From the NCBI GenBank assembly GCA_034432655.1, contig DAOUBP010000029.1, positions 1 through 7,760 of the forward strand: 7,760 nt of DNA, written 5' to 3'. The notes below the pieces were generated by a model. It was not told where the DNA came from, did no database searches, and worked only from the letters and a program-made list of their open reading frames with translations. Position 1 is the stretch's first letter; each line of letters starts with the position of its first letter. Origin of the DNA: DAOUBP01 sp034432655. Its GTDB lineage: Bacteria > Chloroflexota > Anaerolineae > CG2-30-64-16. Both the position numbers and the translations under genes were made by a program. Shown here in pieces: positions 1-6,819 of the stretch.

Positions 1-2099
1 TGCGGGCCGGCCTCGCCGCCCACGTAGGCATAGCCATTCGCCCAGGCAATGCCAAACCCCTCGCCGCCGCCCAGCAGGGTGGAATAGCGCAGGGTTGACC
101 CGTCGGCGCTGAAGCGGGCCACGAAGGCCGCGCAGCCGATGATCGAGGGGAAGCTCTGCAGGGGGTTGACGATGGGGAAGTTGTTGGAGCTGGTGCAGCC
201 GGTGACGTAGGCTTCGCCCGCGGCGTTGACGGCCACCGCGCTGCCGCGGTCACTGTTGCTGCCGCCCAGGTAGGTGGCGTACGTCGCTGCGCCGGCCGCG
301 TTGAACTTGGCGATGAAAGCGTCGCTGATGAAGCCGCCGTAGGTCGCCTGCCAGGGGTTGAGCGTCGGAAAGTCGCTCGAGCCGGTCTCGCCGGTCACGT
401 AGGCGTTGCCCGCAGCGTCGGCCGCCATGCCGTGGCCCTTCTCGTCCGCCGACCCGCCCAGGTAGGTGGCGTAGTCCAGCGCGCTGCCGCCGGCCCGGAT
501 GCGCGCCAGGAAGGCGTCGCTCGTCCCGCCGCCGTAGACCGCCTGCCGGGCGTTGACCACCGGGAAGTTCGTCGAGCGCGTCGTGCCGGCCACGTAGATG
601 TTGCCCGCGGCGTCCAGCGCCACGCCGCCCAGGCCCTCGATGTTCTCGTTGTTGCTCCCGCCCAGGTAGGTCGAGAAGGCGAGCGACCGCCCGTCTGCGC
701 TCAGCACAGTCACGAACGCGTCGGTCGAGGCGCCGTTGAGGGCGAACTGCGGCCCCATGAGCGGGTTCTGGGTGGGGAAGCCGGTGGAGGCGGTCATGCC
801 GGTGACGGCCGCCCGGCCCTGGCCGTCCACGGCGATGTCGCCCGCGGCGTCGTTGGCCAGGCCGCCCAGATAGGTGGCATAGACGAGTTGGCCGGCCGGG
901 CTGAGCTTGACCACGAACGCGTCCGCGACCCCCTGATCGCCCTGGAAGGGATTGAGGGTGGGAAAGTCGGCCGAGCTGGTCTCGCCGGCCACGTAGGCCG
1001 CGCCGCCGGGGTCCACCGCGATGCCGTGGCCCTCGTCGGAGCCGGCGCCGCCCAGGTAGGTGGCGTAGAGCAGGGTCTGGCCGTCGGCGCTGATCTTGGC
1101 CACGAAGGCGTCGAAGCCGGGTTGGTTGCTCTGGATCTGGTTGACGGTGGGGAAGTCCGTGGCCGGGGTCATGCCGGTCACCAGCATGTTGCCGGACCCG
1201 TCCACCGCGATGTCGTTGATGTATTCGCGGAAGGGGTCGCCGTCCGAGCCGCCCAAGAAGGTGGCGTAGACCAGGGTCGGGTCAATGACCAGCGGCCGCG
1301 CCCGGTCGTAGGACCCCAGCCGGAAACTGACCTGGCCCGCGGCGTCCAGCGCAAAGGCTGCGGCTACCGGGGTGCGCCCGCCGCCGACCTCCTGGTAAGC
1401 CACCGGTGCGGCCTCCTGCAACCGGCCGGCCGGGGCTGTGACGACCAGCGCGCCGTCGGCTGCATTCTCCACCCGTTGCGCGCCTTCGTAGACCCACCGG
1501 ATGGCGGCGGGATCGGCGCCGGGCGCCACCAGGAACTCGCTCTTGAGCGCGGCGCCGTCGCGGCGGTAGACCAGGTCCACGCCGGGGTAGAGGTTGCGGT
1601 AGACCATGCCCGCGTAGGTGGGCAGGCCGCTCAGCCAGCGCGCCGGGTCGTTCTCGCGCAGGTAGCTGACCACGCCCGGCTGCGCGTCCAGCCCCTCGAT
1701 GATCGGCGCGGGCTGTGCGTCCACGAAGCGCAGGCGCAGATCGGCCTGCGCTGCAGCGCTGCCGGCGAAGCGCACATCCACGCCGTCGGCCCGAAAGCCC
1801 AGGACGTACCCGCTCGTCTGGACGAGGAAGCGCACGGCGGGATCGGCCTGGCCCGCGTTGGGCGTGAAGCTCAGCGGCAGCAGCGGCCGGCCGGCAGCCG
1901 GGCGATCGACTGTGGCCGGGGGGAGCACGGTCCGGGGCCACGTCGAGTTCGCCGTAGCCAGGAGAACGCTAAGGAAAAGGGTAACCCAGAGGGCAAACCT
2001 CTTGGTAGTCGTGGCTTCCCTGGCCTGGCCGCCAGGGCAGGCAGCCGCCCGCTGACGGCTAAAGCCGTCACTACGAAGAAGGGGTGAGTGAGCGATCAT
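1..2099 (-). CDS. SBBP-repeat (beta-propeller-like) exported protein with N-terminal DUF7948-like domain, 3' end outside window
   Basis: About 699 codons are visible and the frame is open to the left edge. Residues 32-50 form a signal/anchor segment (KRFALWVTLFLSVLLATANS). Residues about 65-265 match the DUF7948-type start (PLSFTPNAGQADPAVRFL, later YRNLYPGVDLVYRR). From about residue 275 come six full repeats and a truncated seventh, each opening with a box like YATYLGG and carrying DIAVDGxGNxxVTGxT, then DFPTxNPxQ, then DAFVAK. The boxes lie near 1250, 1050, 861, 658, 455, 265 and 68, so the period is 63-68 residues. This layout is typical of secreted SBBP proteins, predicted to be beta-propeller-like; the function is unknown. 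ATG 2099 is preferred because GGAGG (2110-2114) lies 10 bases upstream; an in-frame ATG at 2108 is only one base from it. The first 31 residues before the hydrophobic stretch are unusually long and include a palindromic element (2053-2077). It is probably co-transcribed with the gene ending at 2205. The repeat family is firm, the exact start less so. Confidence 0.9.
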   Translation of the reverse strand, partial: MIAHSPLLRSDGFSRQRAAACPGGQAREATTTKRFALWVTLFLSVLLATANSTWPRTVLPPATVDRPAAGRPLLPLSFTPNAGQADPAVRFLVQTSGYVLGFRADGVDVRFAGSAAAQADLRLRFVDAQPAPIIEGLDAQPGVVSYLRENDPARWLSGLPTYAGMVYRNLYPGVDLVYRRDGAALKSEFLVAPGADPAAIRWVYEGAQRVENAADGALVVTAPAGRLQEAAPVAYQEVGGGRTPVAAAFALDAAGQVSFRLGSYDRARPLVIDPTLVYATFLGGSDGDPFREYINDIAVDGSGNMLVTGMTPATDFPTVNQIQSNQPGFDAFVAKISADGQTLLYATYLGGAGSDEGHGIAVDPGGAAYVAGETSSADFPTLNPFQGDQGVADAFVVKLSPAGQLVYATYLGGLANDAAGDIAVDGQGRAAVTGMTASTGFPTQNPLMGPQFALNGASTDAFVTVLSADGRSLAFSTYLGGSNNENIEGLGGVALDAAGNIYVAGTTRSTNFPVVNARQAVYGGGTSDAFLARIRAGGSALDYATYLGGSADEKGHGMAADAAGNAYVTGETGSSDFPTLNPWQATYGGFISDAFIAKFNAAGAATYATYLGGSNSDRGSAVAVNAAGEAYVTGCTSSNNFPIVNPLQSFPSIIGCAAFVARFSADGSTLRYSTLLGGGEGFGIAWANGYAYVGGEAGP
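2053..2077. repeat. Short palindromic repeat element (TGACGGCT/AGCCGTCA) inside the 5' end of the SBBP gene
   Basis: TGACGGCT (2053-2060) and AGCCGTCA (2063-2070) form a perfect 8-base inverted repeat around AA, followed by CTACGAA. Read on the minus strand it is TTCGTAG followed by the palindrome. The element at 3128-3156 has the same leading TTCGTAG, which suggests both belong to one class of dispersed palindromes. It is translated as part of the N-terminal extension of the SBBP protein, about residues 8-16. Only two candidates are visible here, so family membership is inference. Confidence 0.5.
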
Positions 2100-2204
2100 G
2101 GTTTGCATGCCTCCATAGTGATCAGAACACCTGGCTTCGTCCGACGCCAGTTTGAGAAACCAATCAAATACGCGGCCGGTGGAGCGTCTCGTCCGCAGCC
2201 ACAC

Positions 2205-2891
2205 TCACGGTTGCAGCCGGCCGCTGATCGTCGCCTGCACGCGCGTGCTGCCGGGATAAAGGTAGCCGGAGCCGATGAAGTCCAGGTTGCCGCTTACCTG
2301 CCGGCCGTTGCTGCTGAAGCGCAGTTCCATCCCGCCGCCCAAAATCTGGTAGACGTTAGCCGTCAGCCCCGACTTGACGTTGAAGCTGTTGAGCTGGCTC
2401 GTGCGGGCGATCGCCTGGTCGTCCACGCGGACGCTGATTGTGCCGTCCCGCTCGGCCACCGTGACGTAGGCCACGTCCAGCGAGGCCAGCCGCTGGTTGA
2501 CGTTGCCGATCCCCACGTCGGCGAAGACGGTCGTGTTGGTGGTGAACCAGACCGCGCCGGCTTGGGGGCTGGAGAAGGGCCGTCCCACAAAGATGCCCAC
2601 ATCGCGGGCGTTGCGGCCGTTGGCGAAGTTGACCCCGCTGCGGTCGCGCGTGGGCAGCACCACCAACAGGCCTCGCAGTGTGAAGGTCTGGTAGGCGCTG
2701 TAACGGGTGGAGGGGCCGGGGAAGTTGGTGTTTCCGAAATAGGTCGTGCCCGTGATGGTGATGTCGTAGGTGGCGGTCTTCGGGATCGCCGAGGACGTCG
2801 CAGCCTGGGTTGTCGCCGGGCTCCAGCTCAGCAGGCTCAGGGCGAGCGCCAGGGCCAACAACAGACGGTGCATGGTAGGTCGGTTCAGCAT
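2205..2891 (-). CDS. Secreted protein of unknown family, signal peptide, 228 aa
   Basis: The start at 2891 is chosen because CTCCTCT on the plus strand (2900-2906) reads AGAGGAG on the coding strand, 8 bases upstream. An upstream in-frame ATG at 2963 has no comparable site, falls upstream of the predicted transcription start, and would bury the signal peptide. The N-terminus MLNRPTMHRLLLALALALSL is a classic signal peptide with likely cleavage near TTQA|ATSS (residues about 27-31). The mature part is rich in beta-prone, Thr/Ser/Asn and Gly segments (TYDITITGTTYFG, VAERDGTISVRVDD, GRQVSGNLDFIGSGYL). No cysteine, catalytic motif or further membrane helix is visible in it. I do not recognise the family. 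The look is of an extracellular beta-sandwich or barrel-like protein. It is the first gene of a leftward unit with the SBBP protein about 105 bases downstream, so both are likely exported surface or extracellular products expressed together. A good extended -10 promoter lies just upstream (2952-2960). Confidence 0.85.
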   Translation of the reverse strand: MLNRPTMHRLLLALALALSLLSWSPATTQAATSSAIPKTATYDITITGTTYFGNTNFPGPSTRYSAYQTFTLRGLLVVLPTRDRSGVNFANGRNARDVGIFVGRPFSSPQAGAVWFTTNTTVFADVGIGNVNQRLASLDVAYVTVAERDGTISVRVDDQAIARTSQLNSFNVKSGLTANVYQILGGGMELRFSSNGRQVSGNLDFIGSGYLYPGSTRVQATISGRLQP

Positions 2892-2951
2892 GGTGCAGGC
2901 TCCTCTTCTCTCGGTTTGTTGCTCAAACATCTCTGGCATAACTACTGCCCA

Positions 2952-2960
2952 ACTATAGCA
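2952..2960 (-). promoter_or_regulatory. Extended -10 promoter for the leftward secreted-protein genes
   Basis: On the minus strand this reads TGCTATAGT, an extended -10 (TGn plus TATAGT, five of six matches to TATAAT). Transcription would begin near 2945, giving a leader of about 50 bases before the ATG at 2891. The -35 position (about GAACGA) is poor. A poor -35 next to upstream direct repeats is what an activator-dependent promoter usually looks like; that last step is inference. Confidence 0.5.
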
Positions 2961-2978
2961 CAAATAACGAGCATTCGT

Positions 2979-3011
2979 TCTGACCGTTTGCGGCGGGCGT
3001 CTGACCGTTTG
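2979..3011. promoter_or_regulatory. Tandem direct repeats, candidate activator/operator sites
   Basis: TCTGACCGTTTG occurs exactly at 2979-2990 and again at 3000-3011, a 21-base period equal to two helical turns. Relative to the predicted leftward start near 2945, the copies sit at about -34 to -45 and -55 to -66, on one face of the helix at and upstream of the -35. That geometry is typical of tandem binding by winged-helix activators of the OmpR/PhoB class. The FHA-winged-helix protein at 7164 is a candidate binder, but nothing in the sequence proves it. Confidence 0.45.
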
Positions 3012-3070
3012 GAGAGACAGGACATGGGATGTACAATTGAGATGCTTGTTATGCGCTAACCCAGGGGAGC

Positions 3071-3089
3071 CGGAGGTACTCTGCCTCCG
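3071..3089. repeat. Small hairpin in intergenic region
   Basis: CGGAGG (3071-3076) and CCTCCG (3084-3089) form a perfect 6-bp stem with a 7-base loop. No T-run follows on either strand, so it is not a convincing terminator. It may be another member of the palindromic elements seen in this window. The following inverted pair AACGG-A-CCGTT (3092-3102) contains one of the GACCGTT copies. Confidence 0.35.
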
Positions 3090-3118
3090 TGAACGGACCG
3101 TTGGTTGTATGCCGAAAG

Positions 3119-3166
3119 TTGTGTAAATTCGTAGCGCAAGATTAATCTTGCGCTACTTTTACACAA
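3119..3166. repeat. Long near-perfect palindrome, REP/MITE-like element
   Basis: The core 3131-3156 is a perfect 26-base palindrome with 13-base arms (GTAGCGCAAGATT and its complement). Outside it, TTGTGTAAA (3119-3127) pairs with TTTACACAA (3158-3166), interrupted only by TTC on the left and a single T on the right. The full structure is a 22-bp cruciform or hairpin with essentially no loop. It lies 45 bases upstream of the rightward membrane-protein gene. The left side carries TTCGTAG, as in the element at 2053-2077. It encodes no protein and is too small to be autonomous. It may be a dispersed palindrome, a transcription attenuator or a protein-binding site. Confidence 0.7.
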
Positions 3167-3211
3167 AAATCGAGACACTGTCCGGACCGTTATTCACGCG
3201 AGCGAGATGTC

Positions 3212-3532
3212 ATGAAACCTGTCCTGACCCGCCTCAGATGGCCCGTCCGCGTGGGCCTTGTCCTTGTGTTGCCGTTCCTCGTCCTGGAGCTGGCCAATCG
3301 GCGCAGTTACGGAGAGGGCTTCCCGTTCCTGCTCTTCGGCCTGCTGTGGCTTTTGCCCACGGCATTCATCTTCGTCCTGGGCCCCTTCTTGCAGCAGATC
3401 AGCTACGGGGCCACAGCCAGTGTCATCTGTCTCGTGCTGGAGGGCGCGCTCTTGCTCCTGATCGCCGGGGCATGGATCGGTATTGTGCTGGACCAGATGC
3501 CGTGCTTTCTCGGCGTTCGGTTCTGCGATTGA
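3212..3532 (+). CDS. Small hypothetical membrane protein, three predicted helices, 106 aa
   Basis: The product is MKPVLTRLRW followed by hydrophobic segments at about residues 12-28 (VRVGLVLVLPFLVLELA), 37-58 (FPFLLFGLLWLLPTAFIFVLG) and 68-92 (ASVICLVLEGALLLLIAGAWIG). The basic N-terminus suggests the N-end is cytoplasmic. The short tail DQMPCFLGVRFCD has two cysteines. I do not recognise a family or catalytic motif. The ribosome site is weak (GAGCGAGA about 5-10 bases upstream of ATG 3212). The gene is the first of the rightward unit and ends 25 bases before the kinase gene, so the two are almost certainly co-transcribed. It could serve as a membrane partner of the soluble kinase-STAND protein, which itself has no membrane segment; this is inference from position only. 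A longer out-of-frame reading over the same DNA was rejected because it lacks membrane-like or domain-like sequence. Confidence 0.75.
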   Translation: MKPVLTRLRWPVRVGLVLVLPFLVLELANRRSYGEGFPFLLFGLLWLLPTAFIFVLGPFLQQISYGATASVICLVLEGALLLLIAGAWIGIVLDQMPCFLGVRFCD

Positions 3533-3557
3533 GCGGTTTCAGATCGAGAGGCGGACC

Positions 3558-6524
3558 GTGACCGAGCCGACGACCCTTCCCATCCTGGCAGGCCGCTATC
3601 AACTCGAGGCGCTGGTGGCGCGCGGGGGCACCGGCGCGGTCTACCGTGGGACGGACCGCCAGACCGGCGCAGCCGTGGCCATCAAGCAGGTGACTGCCGC
3701 GGCCGACGATGACCTGCTGGCGCGGGCCGTCCGCCGCGAGGCCGAGACCCTGCGCCGGCTGGCGCACCCGCGGCTGCCCGCGTTGGTGGACAGCTTCGCA
3801 GCCGACGGCGATCACTACCTGGTCATGGCCTACGTGGACGGTGACGACCTGGCCCGCCAACTGGCGCGACGCACGGCCCCCTTCCCGGTCGCGCAGGTCG
3901 TGGCCTGGGCCGAGCAGATCCTGGAGCTGCTGGCCTACCTGCACGGCCAGCAGCCGCCGGTGATCCACCGCGACCTCAAGCCTGCCAACCTCAAGCTGGA
4001 CGCCGCCGGCGGGATCGTGCTGCTCGACTTCGGCCTGGCCAAGGGCGCCGCCACTACCCTGCACAGCCTGCCCGGCTACACCCTGGCTTACGCCGCGCCG
4101 GAGCAGGTGCGCGGGGAGGGGACCGACAGCCGCAGCGACCTGTACAGCCTGGCCGCCACCCTTTACCACCTGTTGACGGCTGTCAAACCGGCCGATGCGC
4201 TGCGCCGCGAGGCTGCCTTGCTGGCCGGCCAACCCGATCCGTTGGCGCCGGCGCACCAGCTCAACCCGGCCGTCCCGCCGGCACTGAGCGAGGTGCTGGC
4301 CGCGGCCCTGGCGCTCGACCCGGCCCAGCGCTTCGCCGACGCCGGGCAGATGCGCCGCAGCCTGCAAGCCGCGCTGGAAGAGCCGCCGACGCGGCTCGTA
4401 GCGCCCCGCCCGGCCCAGGACCCCACCCCTCACAACCTGCCTGCTCCCCTCTCCTCGTTCATCGGCCGGGAGCGCGAGGTGGCCGAGGTCTGCGCGCGGC
4501 TGCGGCGAGAGGACGTGCGCTTGCTGACCCTGACCGGACCCGGCGGGGTCGGCAAGACGCGGCTGGCCCTCGCGGCCGCGGCTGGCCTGCTGCCCGATTT
4601 CCCCGACGGCGTCACCTTCGTCCCCCTGGCGCCGCTGAGCGACCCTGCCCTGATGGCCGATGCCATCGCGCGGGCGCGGGGCCTGGCCGAACAGCCCGGC
4701 GAGTCCGCCCTGGAACGGTTGCAGCGGGGCCTGGCCGACCGGTGCACGCTGCTGGTGCTGGACAACTTCGAACATCTCTTACCCACGGCCGGACTGCTGT
4801 CAGCCCTGCTGGCCGCTTGCCCGCGACTGCGCCTGCTGGTCACCAGCCGGGAACGGCTGCGGCTGCCGGAAGAGGAGGTCCTGGCCGTGCCGCCCCTTCC
4901 CCTCCCGCGCGGCGACGGCCGCCTCGACCCCGTCCAGATCGGCCAGGCGCCGGCGGTCGCGCTTTTCGTCCAGCGCGCCCAGGCCCAGGCGCCCGATTTC
5001 GCCTTGAACGAGCACAACGCGGCCGCCGTGGCCGAGCTGTGCCGACGGCTGGATGGCTTGCCCCTGGCCATCGAGCTGGCCGCCGGCCGCAGCCGCGTCC
5101 TCTCGCCCCAGGCCATGCTGGAGCGCCTGGACGACCGCCTGGGTTGGCTGCGCGACCGCCGCGCGGTTGGCCGCCACCGCGCGCTGCAGGCCGTCATGGA
5201 CTGGAGCTATGACCTGCTGGACGAGGCGGAGCGCGGCCTCTTCCGGCGGCTGGCGGTCTGCGCGGGCGGCTGTACCCTGGCTGCGGCCGAGGCGGTCGGG
5301 CAAGGGCCGGCCGATGGCATGGCGACGCCCGTGGTAGATCTCCTGGAGGCGCTGCTCGACCACAGCCTGCTCCGCCGCGAGGTCAGGCCGGACGGCGAGC
5401 CCCGCTTCGCGGCCCTGGAGACGATCCGCCATTACGCCCTGGTCCGGTTGCGGGAGGCAGGGGAGGAGCCCGCGGCGCGTCGCCGCCATGCCGCGCACTT
5501 TCTGGCCGTGGCCGAGGCGGCCGAGCCGCACCTGCGGGGGCCTGAGGCTGCCCTTTGGCTCGACCGGCTGGAGGCCGACCACGCCAACCTGCGCAGCGCG
5601 CTGGCCTGGTTCTTGGACGGCAGCGATCCCCTGGCGGGCCTGCGGTTGGCGACTGCCCTGTGGCGTTTCTGGTGGACGCGCGGCTACCTGAGCCAGGGCC
5701 GCGACTGGCTGGAGCGGGCGCTGGCCGTCGCCGAGGCGGCCGGGCAACTCGACCCGGCGCTGCGCGCCCGCGCCCTGGGTCGCGCCGGCGCGCTCAGCCG
5801 CGACCTGGGGGACTACAGCCGGGCGCGACGCCGCTATGAAGAGGCCCTGGCCCTCGCCCAAGCGTTGGACGACCCGGCCCTCCTGGCCAACGCGCTCAAC
5901 GACCTGGGCTCTCTAGCCGTTTACCAGGAGGACTACGCCGCGGCCCGGCCCTTCTTCGAGCAGAGCCTGGCGCTGCGCCGACAGGCCGACGATACCCTGG
6001 GCGTGGCCGGGTCGCTCAACAACCTGGGACTGGTGCTGCTGCACCTGGGCGAGTACGGCCAGGCCCAGGTGCTGTATCGGGAGGGCCTGGGCCTGTATCG
6101 CCGCCGGGGAGACCGCTGGGGCGAGGCGTTGGCGCTCAACAACGTGGCCTTTGCCGCCTTCCTGCAGGGCGACATGTCGGCCGCGCGGCCGCTGTTCGAG
6201 GAAAGCCTGGCGCTCTTCGTCCAGCTCGGCGATGACGAAGGGATCGCTACGGTGGTCGAGGCGCTGGCGTGGATCGAGCGGGCGGCCGGCCGGCTGCCGC
6301 GGGCCGCAACCCTCGCCGGCGCAGCCGAAGCCGGGCGCCGGCGGCTGGGCACCAGCTTGTACGGCCTTGACCTGGAACAGCACCGACACATGGTGGCCGC
6401 GTTACAGGCCGGGCTGGGCGCCGCTGCTTTTCAGGCCGCCTGGCAGCGGGGCGAGGCCCTGTCGCTGCTGGAGGCCGCACACCTGGAATTCTTTGCGTTT
6501 GGCCAAGGCAACGAGCAATGCTAG
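3558..6524 (+). CDS. Ser/Thr protein kinase - STAND (NB-ARC-like) ATPase - TPR fusion, 988 aa
   Basis: The start GTG 3558 is preferred over an in-frame ATG at 3483, which lies inside the preceding gene; GAGAGG (3546-3551) sits 6 bases before the GTG and the kinase fold begins at once. Kinase, residues about 13-285: glycine loop RGGTGAVY (22-29), ATP-binding Lys43 in VAIK, catalytic loop HRDLKPAN (137-144, Asp139), DFG at 157-159, and an APE-type motif (YAAPEQV). All key residues are present, so it should be active. STAND ATPase, about 300-600: FIGRE (301-305), Walker A GPGGVGKT (327-334), Walker B LLVLDN ending near Asp402, TSRERL (429-434), and the NB-ARC GLPLA motif (500-504) followed by a winged-helix-like segment (LQAVMDWSYDLLDEAERGLF). 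Helical TPR solenoid, about 660-930, with repeats such as ALNDLGSLAVYQEDYAAARP. No membrane helix or DNA-binding domain is visible. The architecture is that of a signal-sensing kinase whose TPR/STAND part binds ligand or partner. The ligand is unknown. The last residues (GEALSLLEAAHL) are echoed by a relic at 7106-7142. Confidence 0.93.
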   Translation: MTEPTTLPILAGRYQLEALVARGGTGAVYRGTDRQTGAAVAIKQVTAAADDDLLARAVRREAETLRRLAHPRLPALVDSFAADGDHYLVMAYVDGDDLARQLARRTAPFPVAQVVAWAEQILELLAYLHGQQPPVIHRDLKPANLKLDAAGGIVLLDFGLAKGAATTLHSLPGYTLAYAAPEQVRGEGTDSRSDLYSLAATLYHLLTAVKPADALRREAALLAGQPDPLAPAHQLNPAVPPALSEVLAAALALDPAQRFADAGQMRRSLQAALEEPPTRLVAPRPAQDPTPHNLPAPLSSFIGREREVAEVCARLRREDVRLLTLTGPGGVGKTRLALAAAAGLLPDFPDGVTFVPLAPLSDPALMADAIARARGLAEQPGESALERLQRGLADRCTLLVLDNFEHLLPTAGLLSALLAACPRLRLLVTSRERLRLPEEEVLAVPPLPLPRGDGRLDPVQIGQAPAVALFVQRAQAQAPDFALNEHNAAAVAELCRRLDGLPLAIELAAGRSRVLSPQAMLERLDDRLGWLRDRRAVGRHRALQAVMDWSYDLLDEAERGLFRRLAVCAGGCTLAAAEAVGQGPADGMATPVVDLLEALLDHSLLRREVRPDGEPRFAALETIRHYALVRLREAGEEPAARRRHAAHFLAVAEAAEPHLRGPEAALWLDRLEADHANLRSALAWFLDGSDPLAGLRLATALWRFWWTRGYLSQGRDWLERALAVAEAAGQLDPALRARALGRAGALSRDLGDYSRARRRYEEALALAQALDDPALLANALNDLGSLAVYQEDYAAARPFFEQSLALRRQADDTLGVAGSLNNLGLVLLHLGEYGQAQVLYREGLGLYRRRGDRWGEALALNNVAFAAFLQGDMSAARPLFEESLALFVQLGDDEGIATVVEALAWIERAAGRLPRAATLAGAAEAGRRRLGTSLYGLDLEQHRHMVAALQAGLGAAAFQAAWQRGEALSLLEAAHLEFFAFGQGNEQC

Positions 6525-6549
6525 AATGACATCCAAGGATGGCCTGGTT

Positions 6550-6804
6550 ATGAAACCCATACGCTTTTCAGGGCACGCTCGCGATCAAATGCGCTATCGT
6601 GGGGTGACCGAACAGGAAGTAATCGAAACCATCCGTGCTGGGCCCTGGCAACCGACCGAACTGGGCCGACTGGAATGCCGGAAGAATTTCCCATTTGAAG
6701 GTCAGTGGAACCAGCGATCCTACACCACAAAGCAAGTGCGACCCATTTTTGTCGATGAACCCGACGAGATCGTGGTGGTGACGGTGTATTCATACTATTC
6801 TTGA
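6550..6804 (+). CDS. DUF4258 family protein, possible RelE-like toxin, 84 aa
   Basis: The protein opens with FSGHARDQMRYRGVTEQEV (residues 6-24), the FxxHAxxRMxxRGI-like start of DUF4258. It ends in a strand rich in valine (DEIVVVTVYSYYS), the usual C-terminus of the family, and the length is normal. DUF4258 proteins are small, thought to share the RelE/BrnT-like fold, and are often found beside small antitoxin-like partners; toxicity here is inferred, not visible. ATG 6550 is favoured because AAGG (6535-6538) lies upstream; an in-frame ATG at 6526, one base after the kinase stop, would add eight residues (MTSKDGLV). It is followed after 15 bases by a DUF2283 gene, so the two form a pair. Base composition is clearly lower in GC than the flanking genes (about 55% over 6541-7020 against 73-82% in sampled 60-base blocks of the neighbours), a sign of separate origin. 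Confidence 0.85.
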   Translation: MKPIRFSGHARDQMRYRGVTEQEVIETIRAGPWQPTELGRLECRKNFPFEGQWNQRSYTTKQVRPIFVDEPDEIVVVTVYSYYS

Positions 6805-6819
6805 GCGAGGAATAGCGCC

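Larger units (their letters stand above)
2892..3211. other. Divergent intergenic regulatory region
   Basis: These 320 bases separate the leftward secreted-protein genes from the rightward kinase unit and are AT-richer than the genes. No convincing small gene is visible. The region holds a leftward promoter (2952-2960), twin 12-base direct repeats (2979-3011), a 6-bp hairpin (3071-3089) and a long palindrome (3119-3166). GACCGTT occurs four times in the same orientation, at 2982, 3003, 3096 and 3185. No strong promoter for the rightward genes could be assigned. Confidence 0.7.

Noticed and set aside
432..2087. Long plus-strand open frame of about 551 codons antisense to the SBBP gene
   Set aside because: Its translation is Ala/Gly/Arg/Val-rich with no domain. 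It arises from high GC content antisense to a clear SBBP-repeat frame with conserved repeat motifs and signal segment.
2131..2150. Inverted repeat CTGGC...GCCAG between the two leftward genes as a possible terminator
   Set aside because: The stem is only 5 bp plus an interrupted 3 bp, and no T-run follows on either strand, so read-through between the two genes is more likely.
2087..3059. Plus-strand open frame of 323 codons across the secreted-protein gene
   Set aside because: It has no domain and crosses the intergenic regulatory region. The opposite strand has a signal peptide, a strong ribosome site and a promoter.
3101..3129. Possible rightward promoter TTGGTT - 17 bases - TAAATT
   Set aside because: Only 3/6 and 4/6 matches to consensus, and the -10 overlaps the palindrome arm. 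Spacing alone is not enough to call it.
3423..5861. Two long minus-strand open frames (3423-4775 and 4800-5861) opposite the kinase-STAND gene
   Set aside because: Compositionally biased (Gln/Gly/Arg/Ala) with no recognisable domain. The plus strand carries an uninterrupted kinase-STAND-TPR protein with all motifs.
6151..6549. Upstream in-frame extension of the DUF4258 gene into the kinase gene
   Set aside because: The added residues are an out-of-frame reading of the TPR region (Arg/Pro/Trp-rich). The family homology begins only after the ATG at 6550.
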